The translations under genes were made by a program, and so were the position numbers. A stretch of 64,000 nucleotides of DNA. Origin: Aralia elata. Its lineage: Eukaryota; Streptophyta; Magnoliopsida; Apiales; Araliaceae. Below are positions 1 through 12,047 of this stretch, piece after piece; positions within the stretch are counted from its first letter, which is position 1, and each line of letters opens with the position of its first letter. The notes below the pieces were generated by a model, which did no database searches, was not told the origin of the DNA, and saw nothing but the letters and a program-made list of their open reading frames with translations. The stretch is from assembly GCA_034770075.1 (NCBI GenBank), contig CM068377.1, positions 57,034,275 to 57,098,274 of the forward strand, in the 5' to 3' direction.

Positions 1-16
1 ATTTCCGGACATTACA
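1..16 (-). repeat. inner edge of 3' LTR of chromovirus P
   Basis: These 16 bases match the right edge of the long LTR that ends at 10234 (core ATTTCCGGACATTACA). Element P reads on the minus strand, so this is the start of its 3' LTR; the rest lies left of the window. Confidence 0.85.
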
Positions 17-30
17 TCCTCTCCCCCTTA
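17..30 (-). promoter_or_regulatory. polypurine tract of P
   Basis: On the minus strand this reads TAAGGGGGAGAGGA and directly abuts the 3' LTR. A purine run in this place primes plus-strand DNA synthesis in LTR retrotransposons. Element D has the same tract at 32007-32020. Confidence 0.8.
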
Positions 31-33
31 TAA

Positions 34-53
34 AAATTCCGTCCTCGGAATTT
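34..53 (-). other. hairpin next to the polypurine tract
   Basis: AAATTCCG and CGGAATTT form a perfect 8-bp stem around a 4-base loop (AGGA on the minus strand). The same hairpin lies just before the polypurine tract in A (24012-24029 and 24081-24098) and E (50361-50376), with one stem pair changed on both sides. Confidence 0.6.
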
Positions 54-63
54 CAATCTAAGG

Positions 64-3000
64 TTACTCGAATAACTGGGGGTAATTTGCTCTCATTTTC
101 TCTTCGAGTTCCCACGTGGCTTCTTCCACCGCGTGATTTCTCCAGAGAACTTTAACAGAATGCATGGTTTTATTCCTCAGTGTCTGCTCCTTCCTATCAA
201 GTATTTGGACAGGAATCTCCTCGTACGATAAGTCCTTTTCGACTTGAATTGGTTCATAGGAAATAACATGTTTGTAATCTGGCTTATATGGACGTAATAC
301 TAATACATGGAACACGTTATGAATGTGCTCAAGTTCAGGAGGTAATGCTACCTCGTACGCCACTTCGCCTATTCTTCTCAAAATTTTAAACGGTCCTATG
401 AACCTAGGGCTCAATTTGCCCTTCTTTCCAAAACGGATTTTCCCTTTCCAGGGAGATACCTTCAGAAACGCAAAGCTACCAACTTCGAAGTCTCGTTTCT
501 AACGATGTAAGTCGGCATACTTCTTCTGACGATCCTGGGCTGCTACTAACCGTTGTCTTATTATTTTAATGATTTCCACGGTTTGTTGTACCAATTCTGG
601 TCCCAACAATCTCCGTTCACCAACTTCATCCCAACACAACGGCGTTCGACACTTCCTTCCATATAGCGCTTCGTACGGTGGCATACCAATACTAGCGTGA
701 TAACTGTTGTTGTAAGCGAACTCTACTAGTGGTAAGTGATCGTCCCAGCTACCACTTAAGTCCATCACAACTGCCCGGAGCATATCCTCTAGGGTCTGAA
801 TTGTTCGCTCACTCTGACCATCAGTCTGAGGGTGATACGCCGTACTCATTCTTAACTGTGTTCCCAGTCTCTCCTGTAGACTTCTCCAGAAATTTGACGT
901 GAAGCGCGGATCCCTGTCAGACACAATAGATACCGGCACTCCATGTCGTGATACTATTTCCTTTACGTAAAGTTTCGCCAACTGCTCCAATTTGTACCTG
1001 ATCTTGATCGGTAGAAAGTGGGCAGACTTGGTCAAACGATCTACGATCACCCAGATGGCGTCTAGACCCTTTTGTGTTGTCGGGAGTCCTAACACAAAAT
1101 CCATAGTAATGTGCTCCCACTTCCACTCGGGAATCTCTAAGGGTTGCAACAATCCGCTCGGCCGTTGGTGCTCTGCCTTGATCCTTTGACAAGTTAGACA
1201 TCGGCTGACGAATTCTGCAACTTCCCCTTTTAAATGCGGCCACCAATAATGTTGACGAAGATCTTGATACATCTTGGTGCTACCCGGATGTACCGAAAAT
1301 CTCGTATTATGGGCCTCCTACAAAATCTCTTCCCTTAAGTCTGGTACGTAGGGTATCCAGATCCTTCCCTCGAATCTCAGCAATCCTGTGCTGTCAACCT
1401 TATACTTCGAGGCTTTTCCCTCCGATAACTGTTTCTTAATGTCAATGCATTCCTCGTCAAATTCTTGAGCCTCCTTTATCTTATCCAGTAGAGTCGGACC
1501 TGCCGTTACGATACATAACTTTTTGTCCGTCTCCATTGGATACTTAACCTCCAGTTCCAGGCGTTCGAAATCCCGTATCAATTCCTCCTGGACTGTCAGC
1601 TGCATCAATTTCACCTTGCCTTTTCTACTCAAGGCATCAGCCACTACATTCGCTTTGCCTGGATGGTACAGAATTTCACAGTCATAGTCTTTGATCAATT
1701 CTAACCATCGGCGTTGTCTCATGTTCAGCTCCTTTTGAGTGAAGATATATTTCAGACTTTTGTGATCTGTATATATCTCGCACTTCTCCCCGTATAGGTA
1801 GTGCCTCCAGATTTTCAAGGCAAAAACTACAGCTGCTAACTCCAAGTCATGAGTCGGATAACCCTTCTCATAATCCTTCAGCTGACGTGATGCGTACGCA
1901 ACAACCTTGCCGTGTTGCATCAGCACACAGCCCAGACCCTTGTGTGATGCGTCGCTATACACTACAAAGCCTCCAGTGTTGTCTGGTAAGGTCAACACCG
2001 GTGCCTGGCTAAGTCTCTTTTTCAACTCCATGAAACTTTCCTCACATTTCTCCGACCAAACAAATTTAACTGTTTTCCTGGTGAGATTGGTCAAGGGCGA
2101 TGCTATCTTGGAAAAATCCTGTATGAACCTTCGATAGTATCCCGCTAATCCCAAGAAACTCTGGATCTCTGTCGGCGTCTTCGGCTGTTCCCAGTTGATA
2201 ACTGCTTCCACTTTTGCTGGGTCCACCGAAACACCATTCTTGTCGATGACATGACCCAGAAACTGCACTCTCTGCAACCAAAACTCACACTTGGAAAACT
2301 TTGCATACAATTTCTCCCTCCTGAGAGCTCCTAATACAATCTTTAAATGTTCAGCATGCTCCTCCTCTGTTTCTGAATACACCAAGATGTCATCGATGAA
2401 TACAACTACGAACTTGTCCAAGTACTGCTTGAACACTCTGTTCATCATATCCATGAATGCTGCTGGTGCATTTGTCAATCCAAAAGACATTACCAGAAAC
2501 TCGAAGTGCCCGTAACGAGTTCTGAATGCAGTCTTCGGGAAATCTTCTTGCCTCACCTTCAGCTGATGATAGCCTGTTCTTAAGTCGATCTTTGAAAAGT
2601 ACTTTGCCCCTTTGAGTTGATCGAACAGATCGTCAATTCTAGGAAGTGGATACCTATTTTTAATCGTAACTTTGTTCAACTCTCGATAGTCGATACAAAG
2701 CCTCATTGAACCGTCTTTCTTCTTTACAAACAGAACTGGCGCTCCCCATGGGGATACGCTTGGTCTGATGTAACCTTTATCTAACAGTTCCTGCAGTTGC
2801 ACCATCAACTCTTTCATTTCTACCGGTGCCATTCGATACGGCGGCTTCGATATTGGTGCGGTTCCCGGTGCCAAATCAATAACGAACTCGGTTTCCCTAT
2901 CCGGCGGCAGTCCCGGAAGTTCCTCGGGAAAGACATCGGTGAAATCTCTCACGACTGGTATCTGACTCATCTCATCCCCGACCTGACGAGTATCGACCAC

Positions 3001-4614
3001 ATAGGCCAAATAACACACACAACCTTTCTTAAGTAATCTTCTCGTCTGCATCATAGTAAGACAACAAGATTGTCTTGGTGACTTACTGCCGTAAAATACT
3101 ACCTTCGACTTATTAGGAGTCTTTAGGTGTACACATTTCTTCTTACAGACAATAACTGCTCCGTGGGTTGATAGCCAATCCATTCCCAGGATTACATCAA
3201 ACTCCCCCAACCGAATTGGTATCAAATCCACATTGAGCTTAAATCCTCGCAATTCAACACAACAATTCCTATGAATGTGTTCTACAGGGATAATTTCTTT
3301 GTTTGCTACTTCTACGTTCATAGGGTGTTCTAATTCTTCACGAGGTAAATTCAACTGACTAGCAAATTCTTTGGAAACAAAAGAGCAAGTAGCACCCGAA
3401 TCAAATAGCACATATGCATTTATATCATTGATTGGGATGATACCTGACACCACGTCCTTGGATTCCATGGCATCCTGCACAGTCATGTTGAACGTGCGGG
3501 CTGTTGGCCTGTTGGCTTGACTGGATGGTGGCCCGTAGTTCAATCGGTTGCTGTTTCCACTGTTGTTGTTGTTTTGGTTGCCACTCCCGGCGTCGCTTTT
3601 CTTCTTCGGACAATCCCTCATTTGGTGGTCGGGTGCTCCACATGAAAAACATCCCCCTTTTGGCTTATTCTGACATTGGGGAGCCATGTGCCCCGGTTGC
3701 CCACACCGGTAACAAACACTCTTTCCCTTCATACATTCCCCGGTGTGGTTCTTGCCGCAATTATTGCACCTGCCTGGTTTCTTTGCCTCCCCTCCCGACT
3801 GGTTTCCTCCGGGTTTATTGCTCCCGAAAGATTGGCTCTCACTCCATTTGCGTTTATTGGGGTTGCTGCCCCCGCTGCTCCCTGCCTTCGGACCCTCATG
3901 TCCTTTCTTCTTCTCTTGGTTGTATTTGGCCAAAGCCTCACTGCCACCCTCTGCAATGATTGCCCTCTCCATCAATTCTGCAAATGTTCTGATTTTCAAT
4001 ACCGCCACAGAACGGTATAACCATGGTTTCAACCCTTGCTCAAACCTACGAGCTTTCCTTTCCTCGGTGCTGACTTGGTGAGCTGCAAACCGTGCCAACT
4101 CATTAAACTTAGCTGCGTACTCAGCCACAGACATGTTCCCTTGTTTTAGTTCCAGGAACTTGATCTCCATCTCCTGCTTAATGCTCTCTAGAAAGTAATT
4201 TTCCAAGAACATTTCCTTAAAACGATCCCAAGCGACAGTGCCTTCTTCCACTCGGCCTTTGTTGGCCTTCCACCAGTAGTTTGCCTCGCCTTTTAACATG
4301 AAGGTAGCAAAGCTTGTTTTCTGTTCCTCTGCCACCCTTGCCACCTCAAAGACCTTTTCTATCTCTTCTATCCAGGTCTGCGCTTCGACTGGGTTAAGAG
4401 TTCCCTTGAACTCAGGTGGTCCGACCAATTTGAAATCTTTAAAGTTTGCCAGATGATGCGTTGGCTCGGCTGCGGCTTGGGTTCTTCCCGGTGGCGGTCT
4501 TGATTGCATGGCCTCTGCCAGCATTTCCGCAAACATTCTCATGGGGTTGGTTTGGTCTCCAACCTCACTTTCTGATTCCTCAACTCGCTGGTTACGTGGC
4601 CTTCCTCTCGGCAT
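64..4614 (-). pseudogene. gag-pol polyprotein of a Tekay/Del-type Ty3/gypsy chromovirus, two in-frame stops
   Basis: This single frame of 1517 codons encodes the capsid and replication enzymes of P. Residue positions are approximate. Retrotransposon gag is at 60-225. Three CCHC zinc knuckles are at 283-294, 301-314 and 322-335. The aspartic protease DSGA is at 405-408. Reverse transcriptase has FIDD at 739-742. RNase H acidic residues are D888, E925, D950 and D993. The integrase HHCC finger follows codon 1099, and its core residues D1172, D1233 and E1269 keep the D61D-D35E spacing. A chromodomain-like end (ATWELEEKM) closes the protein. The frame is interrupted only by TAG at 1318-1320, before integrase, and TAG at 499-501, between integrase and chromodomain; the true stop is TAA at 64-66. 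The integrase plus C-terminal chromodomain marks a chromovirus, and the long LTR suits Tekay/Del. No frameshift was seen, so the copy is probably young. Confidence 0.93.
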
Positions 4615-5004
4615 GGTTTGAATAAGGAAACTGATGACTTTTACCTATAGATTTACATTTTACACGTCATGTTATTAAAATAAGCAATCAAAAGTAAAAT
4701 ATCTATCAACACATTTGATTTAAGTGAAACATCTGCATTTATATTCATATACCACCGTTTGTTACAAGACGAAACCTGTGGCATACTGCTATAAATGCGC
4801 CACTGTGTCCTACCAAACATCCCCTAAAACAAAAAGTGGGGAATGATACTGCCCATCCTCTAAGGCAACAAAAGTTGGGGTTTGACTACTATCCCAACAA
4901 GAAAGCAAATAAAATGTTTCACAATACAAATATGCATACGTCCCTAATATAACAAAAGGTGGGACTGACTGTACTAGCAACTAAACAACCATCCTATCCC
5001 ATCA
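4615..5004 (-). other. untranslated spacer between pre-gag ORF and gag
   Basis: No frame of useful length is present. It is A-rich and contains three loose copies of an AACAAAAG-TGGG motif near 4830, 4866 and 4951 (plus strand). It separates the accessory reading frame from the gag start codon at 4614. Confidence 0.5.
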
Positions 5005-5833
5005 CTATACATCATGACGGATCCGAGCCTGTTGACCAGAAGAGAATGCTCCATCCCCGATCCTGCGACGAACAGAGCGACTGGATTCCCCTACCTCAGT
5101 CCGGGGTCTCCTGTAAGCTGCATCTAGGGCATGGCCTAGGGTCTCTATCCTCACAGCTCTGGCCTCCAACTGGTCCTCCAGCTGATCAACCCTCCTAGCC
5201 TCCCTGGCCCAGGCCTCCCTGACGCGCATCCTCGCAGCCACCTCCAGTCCAGCCTCGAACCTCATAGCCTCCTGTTTCGCCCTCAGGTGGGCGATCTGCA
5301 GGTCCCTCTGCTCCAACCTCTCTCTCAACTCAGCATTTCGGGCCACTAGCTGATGTAGCAGTGGTCCGACCTGCTGTGCTGAGGACTCGTAGCCCTGCAG
5401 CTGTACCTTAGCCACCCCTAAGTCATGCTCGAGCTGGTAGGCCAGGTCTCTGTACTGGTCCTCCATGAACTGATGGGTCTGGTTTTTTCTCCTCCAAATG
5501 AGCAATCCGAGCCTCCAACTCCTCATTTCTGTCAGTCAACCCCTCGATGATATCATCAGCAGTGGACCCCATGCCATCAATATCAGCAGGTGGCTCCTCC
5601 CCCTCGGCCTCGGGATCCTCCTCCTCAGTATCAGGGTCCTGACTACCGGACCTCATCACCCCACCTACTACTGGCTCTGGTAGCTCCCTAGGGTAATCCT
5701 CCTCCGGCTCGGACTCCTCCTGTAACAATCCCGGGGCAATAGGAGCATAGCCCACCAGCTGCTCCGCCACTACCGGTATGTCTATAAATACCTCCTCCTC
5801 ACGGGCTCCACTGGTCTCCCCTACAGCAGCCAT
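5005..5833 (-). pseudogene. accessory pre-gag ORF: acidic N-terminus plus coiled coil, one frameshift
   Basis: I do not recognise this protein. From the ATG at 5833 (MAAVGETSG) it gives about 275 residues if read across one frame change. The first half is rich in Glu, Asp and Pro. The second half, after ELEARIAHLEE, is heptad-like with many Glu, Arg, Leu and Gln (ELRERLEQRDLQIAHL) and ends in a basic Ser/Arg tail, as expected of a coiled coil. The frames meet at a run of six T on the plus strand (5483-5488), where a five-base run would keep one frame, so a one-base length change is the simplest explanation. It lies in P's leader, on the same strand, 390 bp before gag. Pre-gag ORFs are known in Ogre-type elements; one in a Tekay-like chromovirus is unusual as far as I know. 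Function is unknown. Confidence 0.6.
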
Positions 5834-5857
5834 CCTACAACACACAAAAACTAACAT

Positions 5858-6047
5858 TAGTACAGCAATAAAATATATTCATTGAAGAAATGAAGTTATA
5901 TTTCATTGGGTACTACTCGACTCGATGAATTCCCCAATTCATCAAAACCACATAAATAAATCTCCTCGATTTATCTCCTATCACTCAATACGAGTTTACT
6001 ATGAAGGTTATATCCTAGGTTTCGCGATCCTAAAGTTTATAACCTAT
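5858..6047 (-). other. leader hairpin series of P
   Basis: Three perfect short inverted repeats lie in a row: GAAAT/ATTTC (5887-5904), GATGAATT/AATTCATC with a CCCC loop (5924-5943), and TAAATC/GATTTA (5957-5973). They sit between the primer-binding site and the pre-gag ORF. Similar series occur at the same place in A, D and E. Confidence 0.55.
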
Positions 6048-6048
6048 G

Positions 6049-6060
6049 GCTTTGATACCA
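6049..6060 (-). promoter_or_regulatory. primer-binding site of P (initiator tRNA-Met type)
   Basis: The minus strand reads TGGTATCAAAGC three bases inside the 5' LTR. It differs at one base from TGGTATCAGAGC, the usual complement of the plant initiator tRNA-Met 3' end. Confidence 0.88.
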
Positions 6061-7558
6061 ACCTGTGACGCCCCCAAATTCGGGTTTCCAAACACCCGGA
6101 TCCGGTCATCACGATCCAACATAAACATCCACCTATAACAACATATGGTATCTAAAATGCGGAATAAAATAAACATACGTTGTTCATTACAAGGTGTTTC
6201 TAGTCCCAGAATACGATTAACCTTAAACATTTACACAATCCATACCCTAAATAGCTATCAGGGTTTAAATTACATTAACAGAAATTAACTAACACATGAA
6301 TCTAAAGTCTGCTACGAGAAGTCTATCATTTCATCTTTTCTTTCCCTTTGTTCTTCCCTGACGTCTCGGGTTTAGCTGCAATGAAGTCATGATATAGCAA
6401 GAATGAGCAACGAGTTTGCCCAGCAAGTTTAAGGTGCAACAATAAAAATATATCATGATGAAGGGATATTAAAGGGATTTCAACAATAGAATAACCAGAA
6501 GCAAGAACATTAAATGCTTTTAGAACAATTGATAGTCAAATAGACTTTGAACGATAACTTCCAGAGGAGTCAATAGCTGGTTGACCCTCTGGTTACTGGC
6601 TACAGAATAACGTACTTGAGGGGATCAGCCTCGCGTACCCTATGTATATGCATAACATTTAATTCTGCTGTTTGTACCTTATGTACGGTACGTGGGGTAC
6701 TCCCCTATAAATAAAGGGGTGTTCATACAGTCTAAGAATCCTTACCATTGATTGGTACGGATAGCTTTTATAAATTCATACTTGCCTGACCGAACAAGGG
6801 TTCAGACTTAACCATGAGTAGTTCAAAATTTCTGAATTTAAATAATTAAATGAAATCAAATACGCGAGTGCGAATGTCAATAAGTATTCAGATGTGGAAT
6901 AATTTTAAAAGTAATTAGACCACTTAAAGCGTGCTCGGAAATAAGGTTCAAGCTTAAGGAATAACTTGCAACATTATATACCCTTTTTGCACGAATTAAA
7001 AATAGTGCATAAGGCTTAGAAATTTGCTCAATGTAAAAGTTGAGTAAAAAGAACTTGCAGTAATGTAAGAAGTTTAGGGTTAGGAACTTGCCTGTTCGCT
7101 CAGCTACAATTTAAATCTTAGCTTTAATTACTTGACCTTGGATAACCTATCAGCTGGTAGAGTTGGTTTATCCATTAGCATTGCGTAATTATAAACAATT
7201 CACCGAATTTAATTACTACCTAGCCATCAGCTAAACAAAATTTTAATGGCCTATAACTATTATTTAAGATAAATAATAGTTAGTCCTGGTTACCTATCAT
7301 ATGAGTACCCTTCTAAATGGGGGTTAAATCCCTTATCTATCAGTTGCAAGATAATTAATGAATTTAACATGATTTGATAATAACCAAATAGTAGTTGATC
7401 TCTTACTAAATCTTTTATTTACTTAGTTACTATTTACCTTAATGGTAATTGAGTAATTATGACACTGATATCCTTATTCAACCTTAATTAGATACTTAAT
7501 GTACAAATTCTACACACACTTAATCATTATTAAGAAATCCTTAAGTGTTTATTATTAT

Positions 7559-8470
7559 TTCTTAAGGACCTAGAATAAAAAAAAAAAAATCAACTTAATA
7601 ATTTCCCTTATACTTAATCATTATTTCATTAATGATTAAGTAACTATCATCCTTATTATCTCGTAACTTAATTCATACTTAATTAGTATTATTAAATAAT
7701 AATTAATTACTTAGTATCTTTATTTATTATTCATTAATAATTAATGAATAATTATTTTATTAACTTTATTCATATTTAATTATTATTATTATTAAATAAT
7801 AATTAAATATTTATTATCTTTATTTATTAACTTTAATAATAAATAATTATTTTATTAACGTTATTCATATTTAATTATTATTATTATTAAATAATAATTA
7901 AATATTTATTATCTTTATTTATTATCTATTATTAAATAATAAATAATTATTTTATTAACTTTATTCATAACTAATTAGTATCAACTAAATAGTTAGATAT
8001 TTATCATCTTTACTTATCATTTATTGAGAAAATGACAAACAATTATTTATTAACTGTATCCATATTTAATTATTATTTAAATCGAATAATAATTAAATAT
8101 TTATTATCTTTATTTATTATTTATTGATAATAAATAATTATTATTAACTGTATTTATAATTACTTATTATTTATTATTTATTAATAAATAATAAATAATT
8201 ATTTTATTAACTTAATTCATACTTAATTATTATTTAATGATTATCGGTATTTATTATTCATTGATAAATAATAAGTACTTATTTTATTAACTTTATTAAT
8301 TATTATTTAATATTAATTAAATAATAGTTAAGTATTTATAATCTTTATTTATTGGGTATTGGTAAAGAGTAAGTAATTATCTCATTAATCCTTATCATTA
8401 TTTAATATTAAATAAATAATAATTTAGAACTTATTATTTTATTTATCACTTATGGATAAATAATTACTAA
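7559..8470. repeat. AT-rich tandem array in P's LTR
   Basis: Degenerate units of about 100 bp carry the recurring phrases TTATTAACTTTATTCATA and AAATATTTATTATCTTT. Clear repeats start near 7750, 7850 and 7950, with weaker ones to about 8450. Composition is almost entirely A and T. Confidence 0.7.
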
Positions 8471-9151
8471 TAACTTATCATTTATCAATCGATTCCTAGC
8501 CACCAACATTTCACTAATTTATAGGCTTAATAAAACTTGAGTCTAGCAAGCCATGGATCAACAAACTGAGCAAAGCTACGTATTGGTTCTCATAGACATT
8601 TCGTCGAGCACCTTGTGGGCGTATCAAACATCGACACTGGCTTGGTTTCTAGGCAAAAGTGTGTTGCCGAACCTTATGGTTCTTATACAGTTTCAACCAA
8701 GCAGTATAACAATTTCAAAAATTTTAAATCCAATACAAAGAATAGTTTGATTAAATATGGTGCCTAGAACAATTTACCCCAAACAGAGGAACTATCCAAT
8801 TCAATATCATGACAGATTCCTTAATCAAAATAACCCAACACAAAGCAATAAAATCCCAACACCAATGTATAGTATAACTAATACCATTACTGCTAGAACC
8901 TTCAAGGTTCGTTAACAACAGTTCCTCAACAACATAAACTACACAATATACTACCATTAATATCACACCCAATACAATCAACAATACTAATCCTAATACA
9001 GAAGAAAATTTCAAAGAAACCAACCCACAAGAAATTCGGCAGCTCGGTATACCTTTGGGTGGTTCGAACTGCAGTCCTTCTCCTACGTCCAAAATAGGAA
9101 ACGAATTCAGACATCCACTGTTGGCCTCCCCTGCCTTCTTGCTGCGATTTC

Positions 9152-9154
<3 letters not shown>

Positions 9155-9198
<44 letters not shown>
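9155..9198. repeat. TA microsatellite
   Basis: An uninterrupted TA dinucleotide run of about 22 units in P's LTR. Confidence 0.95.
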
Positions 9199-9199
<1 letters not shown>

Positions 9200-9329
9200 T
9201 TTTGCTACTGTGACTCGTAAGGTCAGGGAATCGGCAGCTTGGACCTTCAATTTATAGGGAATTGGTTACCCAATTGTTGGGCAATATCCCAATTGACCTA
9301 CCCATTGTCCAACGGTAGGAGGTGTAGGC

Positions 9330-9650
9330 TGTCAAATTGCTCACATCAACCCATCAACCCAAGCCGCGATTTGCCGGCAAACCCTCGAGCTGTGAACCCC
9401 CACCGGTCACGTCGCCGCACGCTCTAACCCGTTGGTCCGTTCGTCGAGTGTCCAGTCGCCCGTGGTGAAACCCGCTTCGCCTGCCGGTCAACCCTTGGTA
9501 GCCGTCGGTCGCTAGGTTCCCTCCCCAGTCCAACCAGCCGGTCGCCTCAATCTGTCTCGCAAATCCTCGCACCGAGGCACGCCTGGTGTGACCTCTCTTC
9601 GCTCGTATCTCGTTCCACCTGGTTGAAACCCTAGCGAACCCCTACTTCTC
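9330..9650. other. GC-rich island in P's LTR
   Basis: A CpG-rich block (for example CGGTCACGTCGCCGCACGC) stands out in an otherwise AT-rich LTR. Short open frames on both strands follow from base composition and look like no known protein. Other LTRs here have GC-rich blocks as well. Confidence 0.5.
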
Positions 9651-10234
9651 CTTCTCGGCTTGGTTTGATGTGAGGGCTTTGAGTCGCTTTTGCTCGGCTT
9701 TCCCCAATTTACCTCACCGATCGGACTTTCCCCCCAATTTGGCTACTGATAACCCCAAGGGAAACGGATCCAACCCGGTCAGAAGAGGAAATGGGTTCGA
9801 CCCGGTAGGAGGGGAATTGGGCTCACCCAATTGAGATTGGGCCGGATGGAATGATTAGAAAGGTGGCCCAAGAGAAAAATAAAAACGGAAATTGGACTTT
9901 GCCCAATTAAAAATTTGGGTCAATTGAAATAAAAGAAAATAGCCCAACTTGTTTATTAAAATTATTAACATTATTCTCCTAATATTTAAATTGAATCAAT
10001 TACTTAAATTAATTATTTATAATATTTATTTCAACAATAATTCTTCATGCGAATTATTTAGATCCGATAATAGTAACGCAAATTAAATTTCCCAATTTTC
10101 TTGAAATTAAATATTAGGATAAATTTATAAATTTGAATAATACTACTTACATGGATCCAATTAAATTTATAAATTTGTATAAAATGAATTTATTTATAAA
10201 TTTGATACAATGTTTAAAATTTCCGGACATTACA

Positions 10235-10310
10235 CTTATTATGACTACGAGATCTGACAAATGGACGTGAAAATAGCCTTCATCAATTGAGAGCTTGAGA
10301 AGGATATACA
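10235..10310 (+). pseudogene. Ty1/copia element G, reverse transcriptase fragment (left piece)
   Basis: Read in frame this gives YDYEI-stop-QMDVKIAF and then ELEKDI, the copia reverse transcriptase stretch that normally reads DYEIWQMDVKTAF..GELEKDIYM. The Trp codon has become TGA and a second TGA follows. The protein resumes in frame at 57641 (YMIQPEDF), so the 47.3 kb between is inserted DNA. P cuts off its left side at 10234. The last five bases, ATACA, pair with GTATA at 57641-57645 as the decayed TSD of element A. Confidence 0.88.
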
Positions 10311-11648
10311 TGTGATATCATGAGTTTTCAAAAATTATTTTATAAATGTAAAATAAGAATTTAATAAATAAAATTCTTATTATGTGATTCAAGCGGTGAA
10401 TTTAATATTTAATAGTTAATTTAACTATTAAATAAATGATTTAGATTAATTATGAAATGAAATAAAGAATTTGAGAATGTTAGTTAATTAATATTAATTA
10501 ACTAAGGATAAGATGAAAATTATATGATGAATTAAATTTCATGAACGAGTTAATTAATTCACTTAATTACGATTAGTGAATTAATATATGCATTTTAGTT
10601 TAATAAAATGAGGGAGTTAATTAAACTCGTTTTAATAATATATTATATATAAAAATATAATATATTATTGTGTTGGCATAATATATATAATATTATACCA
10701 AATGAAGATGGATTAAATATTAAATGAAATCCAATATATATAATATATTTATATATGTTGGAACTAAGTTAGTGTAGTAAATTCATATCTGAATATTAGC
10801 AGCCAAGTTGGTGTGGATAAAAGAATATAGGGTAGTGATATAGGGGGTATTGTAAACCCTATTGGCGTCGAAAGGGAGTATTAAAGAATTTTTGTATATC
10901 TGTTTTCCTTGTTGGGCTTGTCGGCCATTAAAGAAAGAAGACTCCGATCAAACACCTAAATCATGATTATTTTTCATTTCCATTGACAAGCACTATCTCT
11001 TATTTTAGACAATGAGTGTACTATTAATTATTTTGCCAAAGTAGTAATTTCTATTTGTCTTCTTCAAAAAGTAAAGTAAATGGCTAACATTTCATGATGA
11101 CTAGCTACACCGAAAGACAACAATTCATATTTGAGTTATTATATTAAAGAAATATTTTTTTAATGTATAAATAACTTGTTTGAAAGCAATTTATAGAAGA
11201 AAGAAACTAGTTAAGTTTAATTATACTATATTAATCGTATAATTAAATGAGCTATTTAAAATAATTAATGAGAAAAATATTAATTATTTTAATTAAGGAT
11301 TTGTTATAGTAAAAGCGTTATAATCAATAATTCTATTTTTCTTTATGAAAGGATTTTATACATGCGTGAAATTTATATAAATTTATGAAAATTTACTCAA
11401 TTATATTTTTATCGCATGTAATAATATTATTTATATATAAATATTGGGAGATTTAATTAGTATGCATTGTCGGTAGGCTCCTTAATGGAGAAGAATAAAT
11501 CACTTCATTTTCTTTATGGCAGACAAAATCATGTGGGGGTAAAAACATAACCCATGATTTCAGATTCACATACCAACACGCGTGAGTAAGTTTCATTTTT
11601 TTTTATGAAAAGCTCCATGGTAGCAAGCAGACAATTGGATAGATTTTG

Positions 11649-12047
11649 GAATAAGTCTACGGGGACATACTTTTAGGACATGGAAATTGAACATTTCCAT
11701 GTTCCCTTGGTTTTTTTTTTTTTTTTTTTTGGTATTTATTCTAAACATATTTATATTATGGATTTTAAAAAAAAAAACCAAAAAAAACTGAAAAAATTAG
11801 GTGTAATTTGGATATATATCAAAAAAATGGTTGTATGGGCCCATACAACCATTTTTTTGATATATATCCAAATTACACCTAATTTTTTCAGTTTTTTTTG
11901 GTTTTTTTTTGTAAAATCCATAATATAAATATGTTTAGAATAAATACAAAAAAAAAAAAAAAAAAAAACCAAGGGAACATGGATATTTACATGGAAATGT
12001 CCAATTTCCATGTCCTAAAAACATGTTTGTGTAGAAGGACTCTTTTG
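11649..12047. mobile_element. snap-back MITE with a near-perfect palindrome
   Basis: It is absent from the other LTR of A: the empty site is at about 25450, reading GATTTTGATAGG. Both halves are reverse complements around GGGCCC (11837-11842), including poly-T and poly-A runs, so the transcript would fold into one long hairpin. Target bases TTTG flank it (11645-11648 and 12048-12051). Open frames on both strands are mirror images and not genes. The superfamily is unclear. Confidence 0.85.

Larger units (their letters stand above)
6064..10234 (-). mobile_element. 5' LTR of chromovirus P (about 4.2 kb)
   Basis: The LTR begins at 10234 (minus strand TGTAATGTCC) and ends at 6064 (GGGGGCGTCACA), beside the primer-binding site. 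At 4171 bp it is very long, as in Tekay/Del elements. It holds an AT-rich tandem array, a TA microsatellite and a GC-rich island. No protein frame in it is convincing. The base run after it, CTTAT (10235-10239), should be the target-site duplication; its partner lies outside the window. Confidence 0.88.

Noticed and set aside
5423..5526. Programmed ribosomal frameshift at the A-run of the pre-gag ORF
   Set aside because: The run is not in the phase needed for a standard -1 slippery heptamer, and a one-base length change of the run explains the break more simply.
9239..9572. Short frames on both strands in P's LTR
   Set aside because: They fall in a GC-rich island; nothing recognisable and no counterpart elsewhere.
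11680..12011. Two open frames of 82 and 86 codons on opposite strands with almost the same protein
   Set aside because: They are the two arms of the palindromic MITE read from either side; the Phe and Lys runs come from homopolymers.
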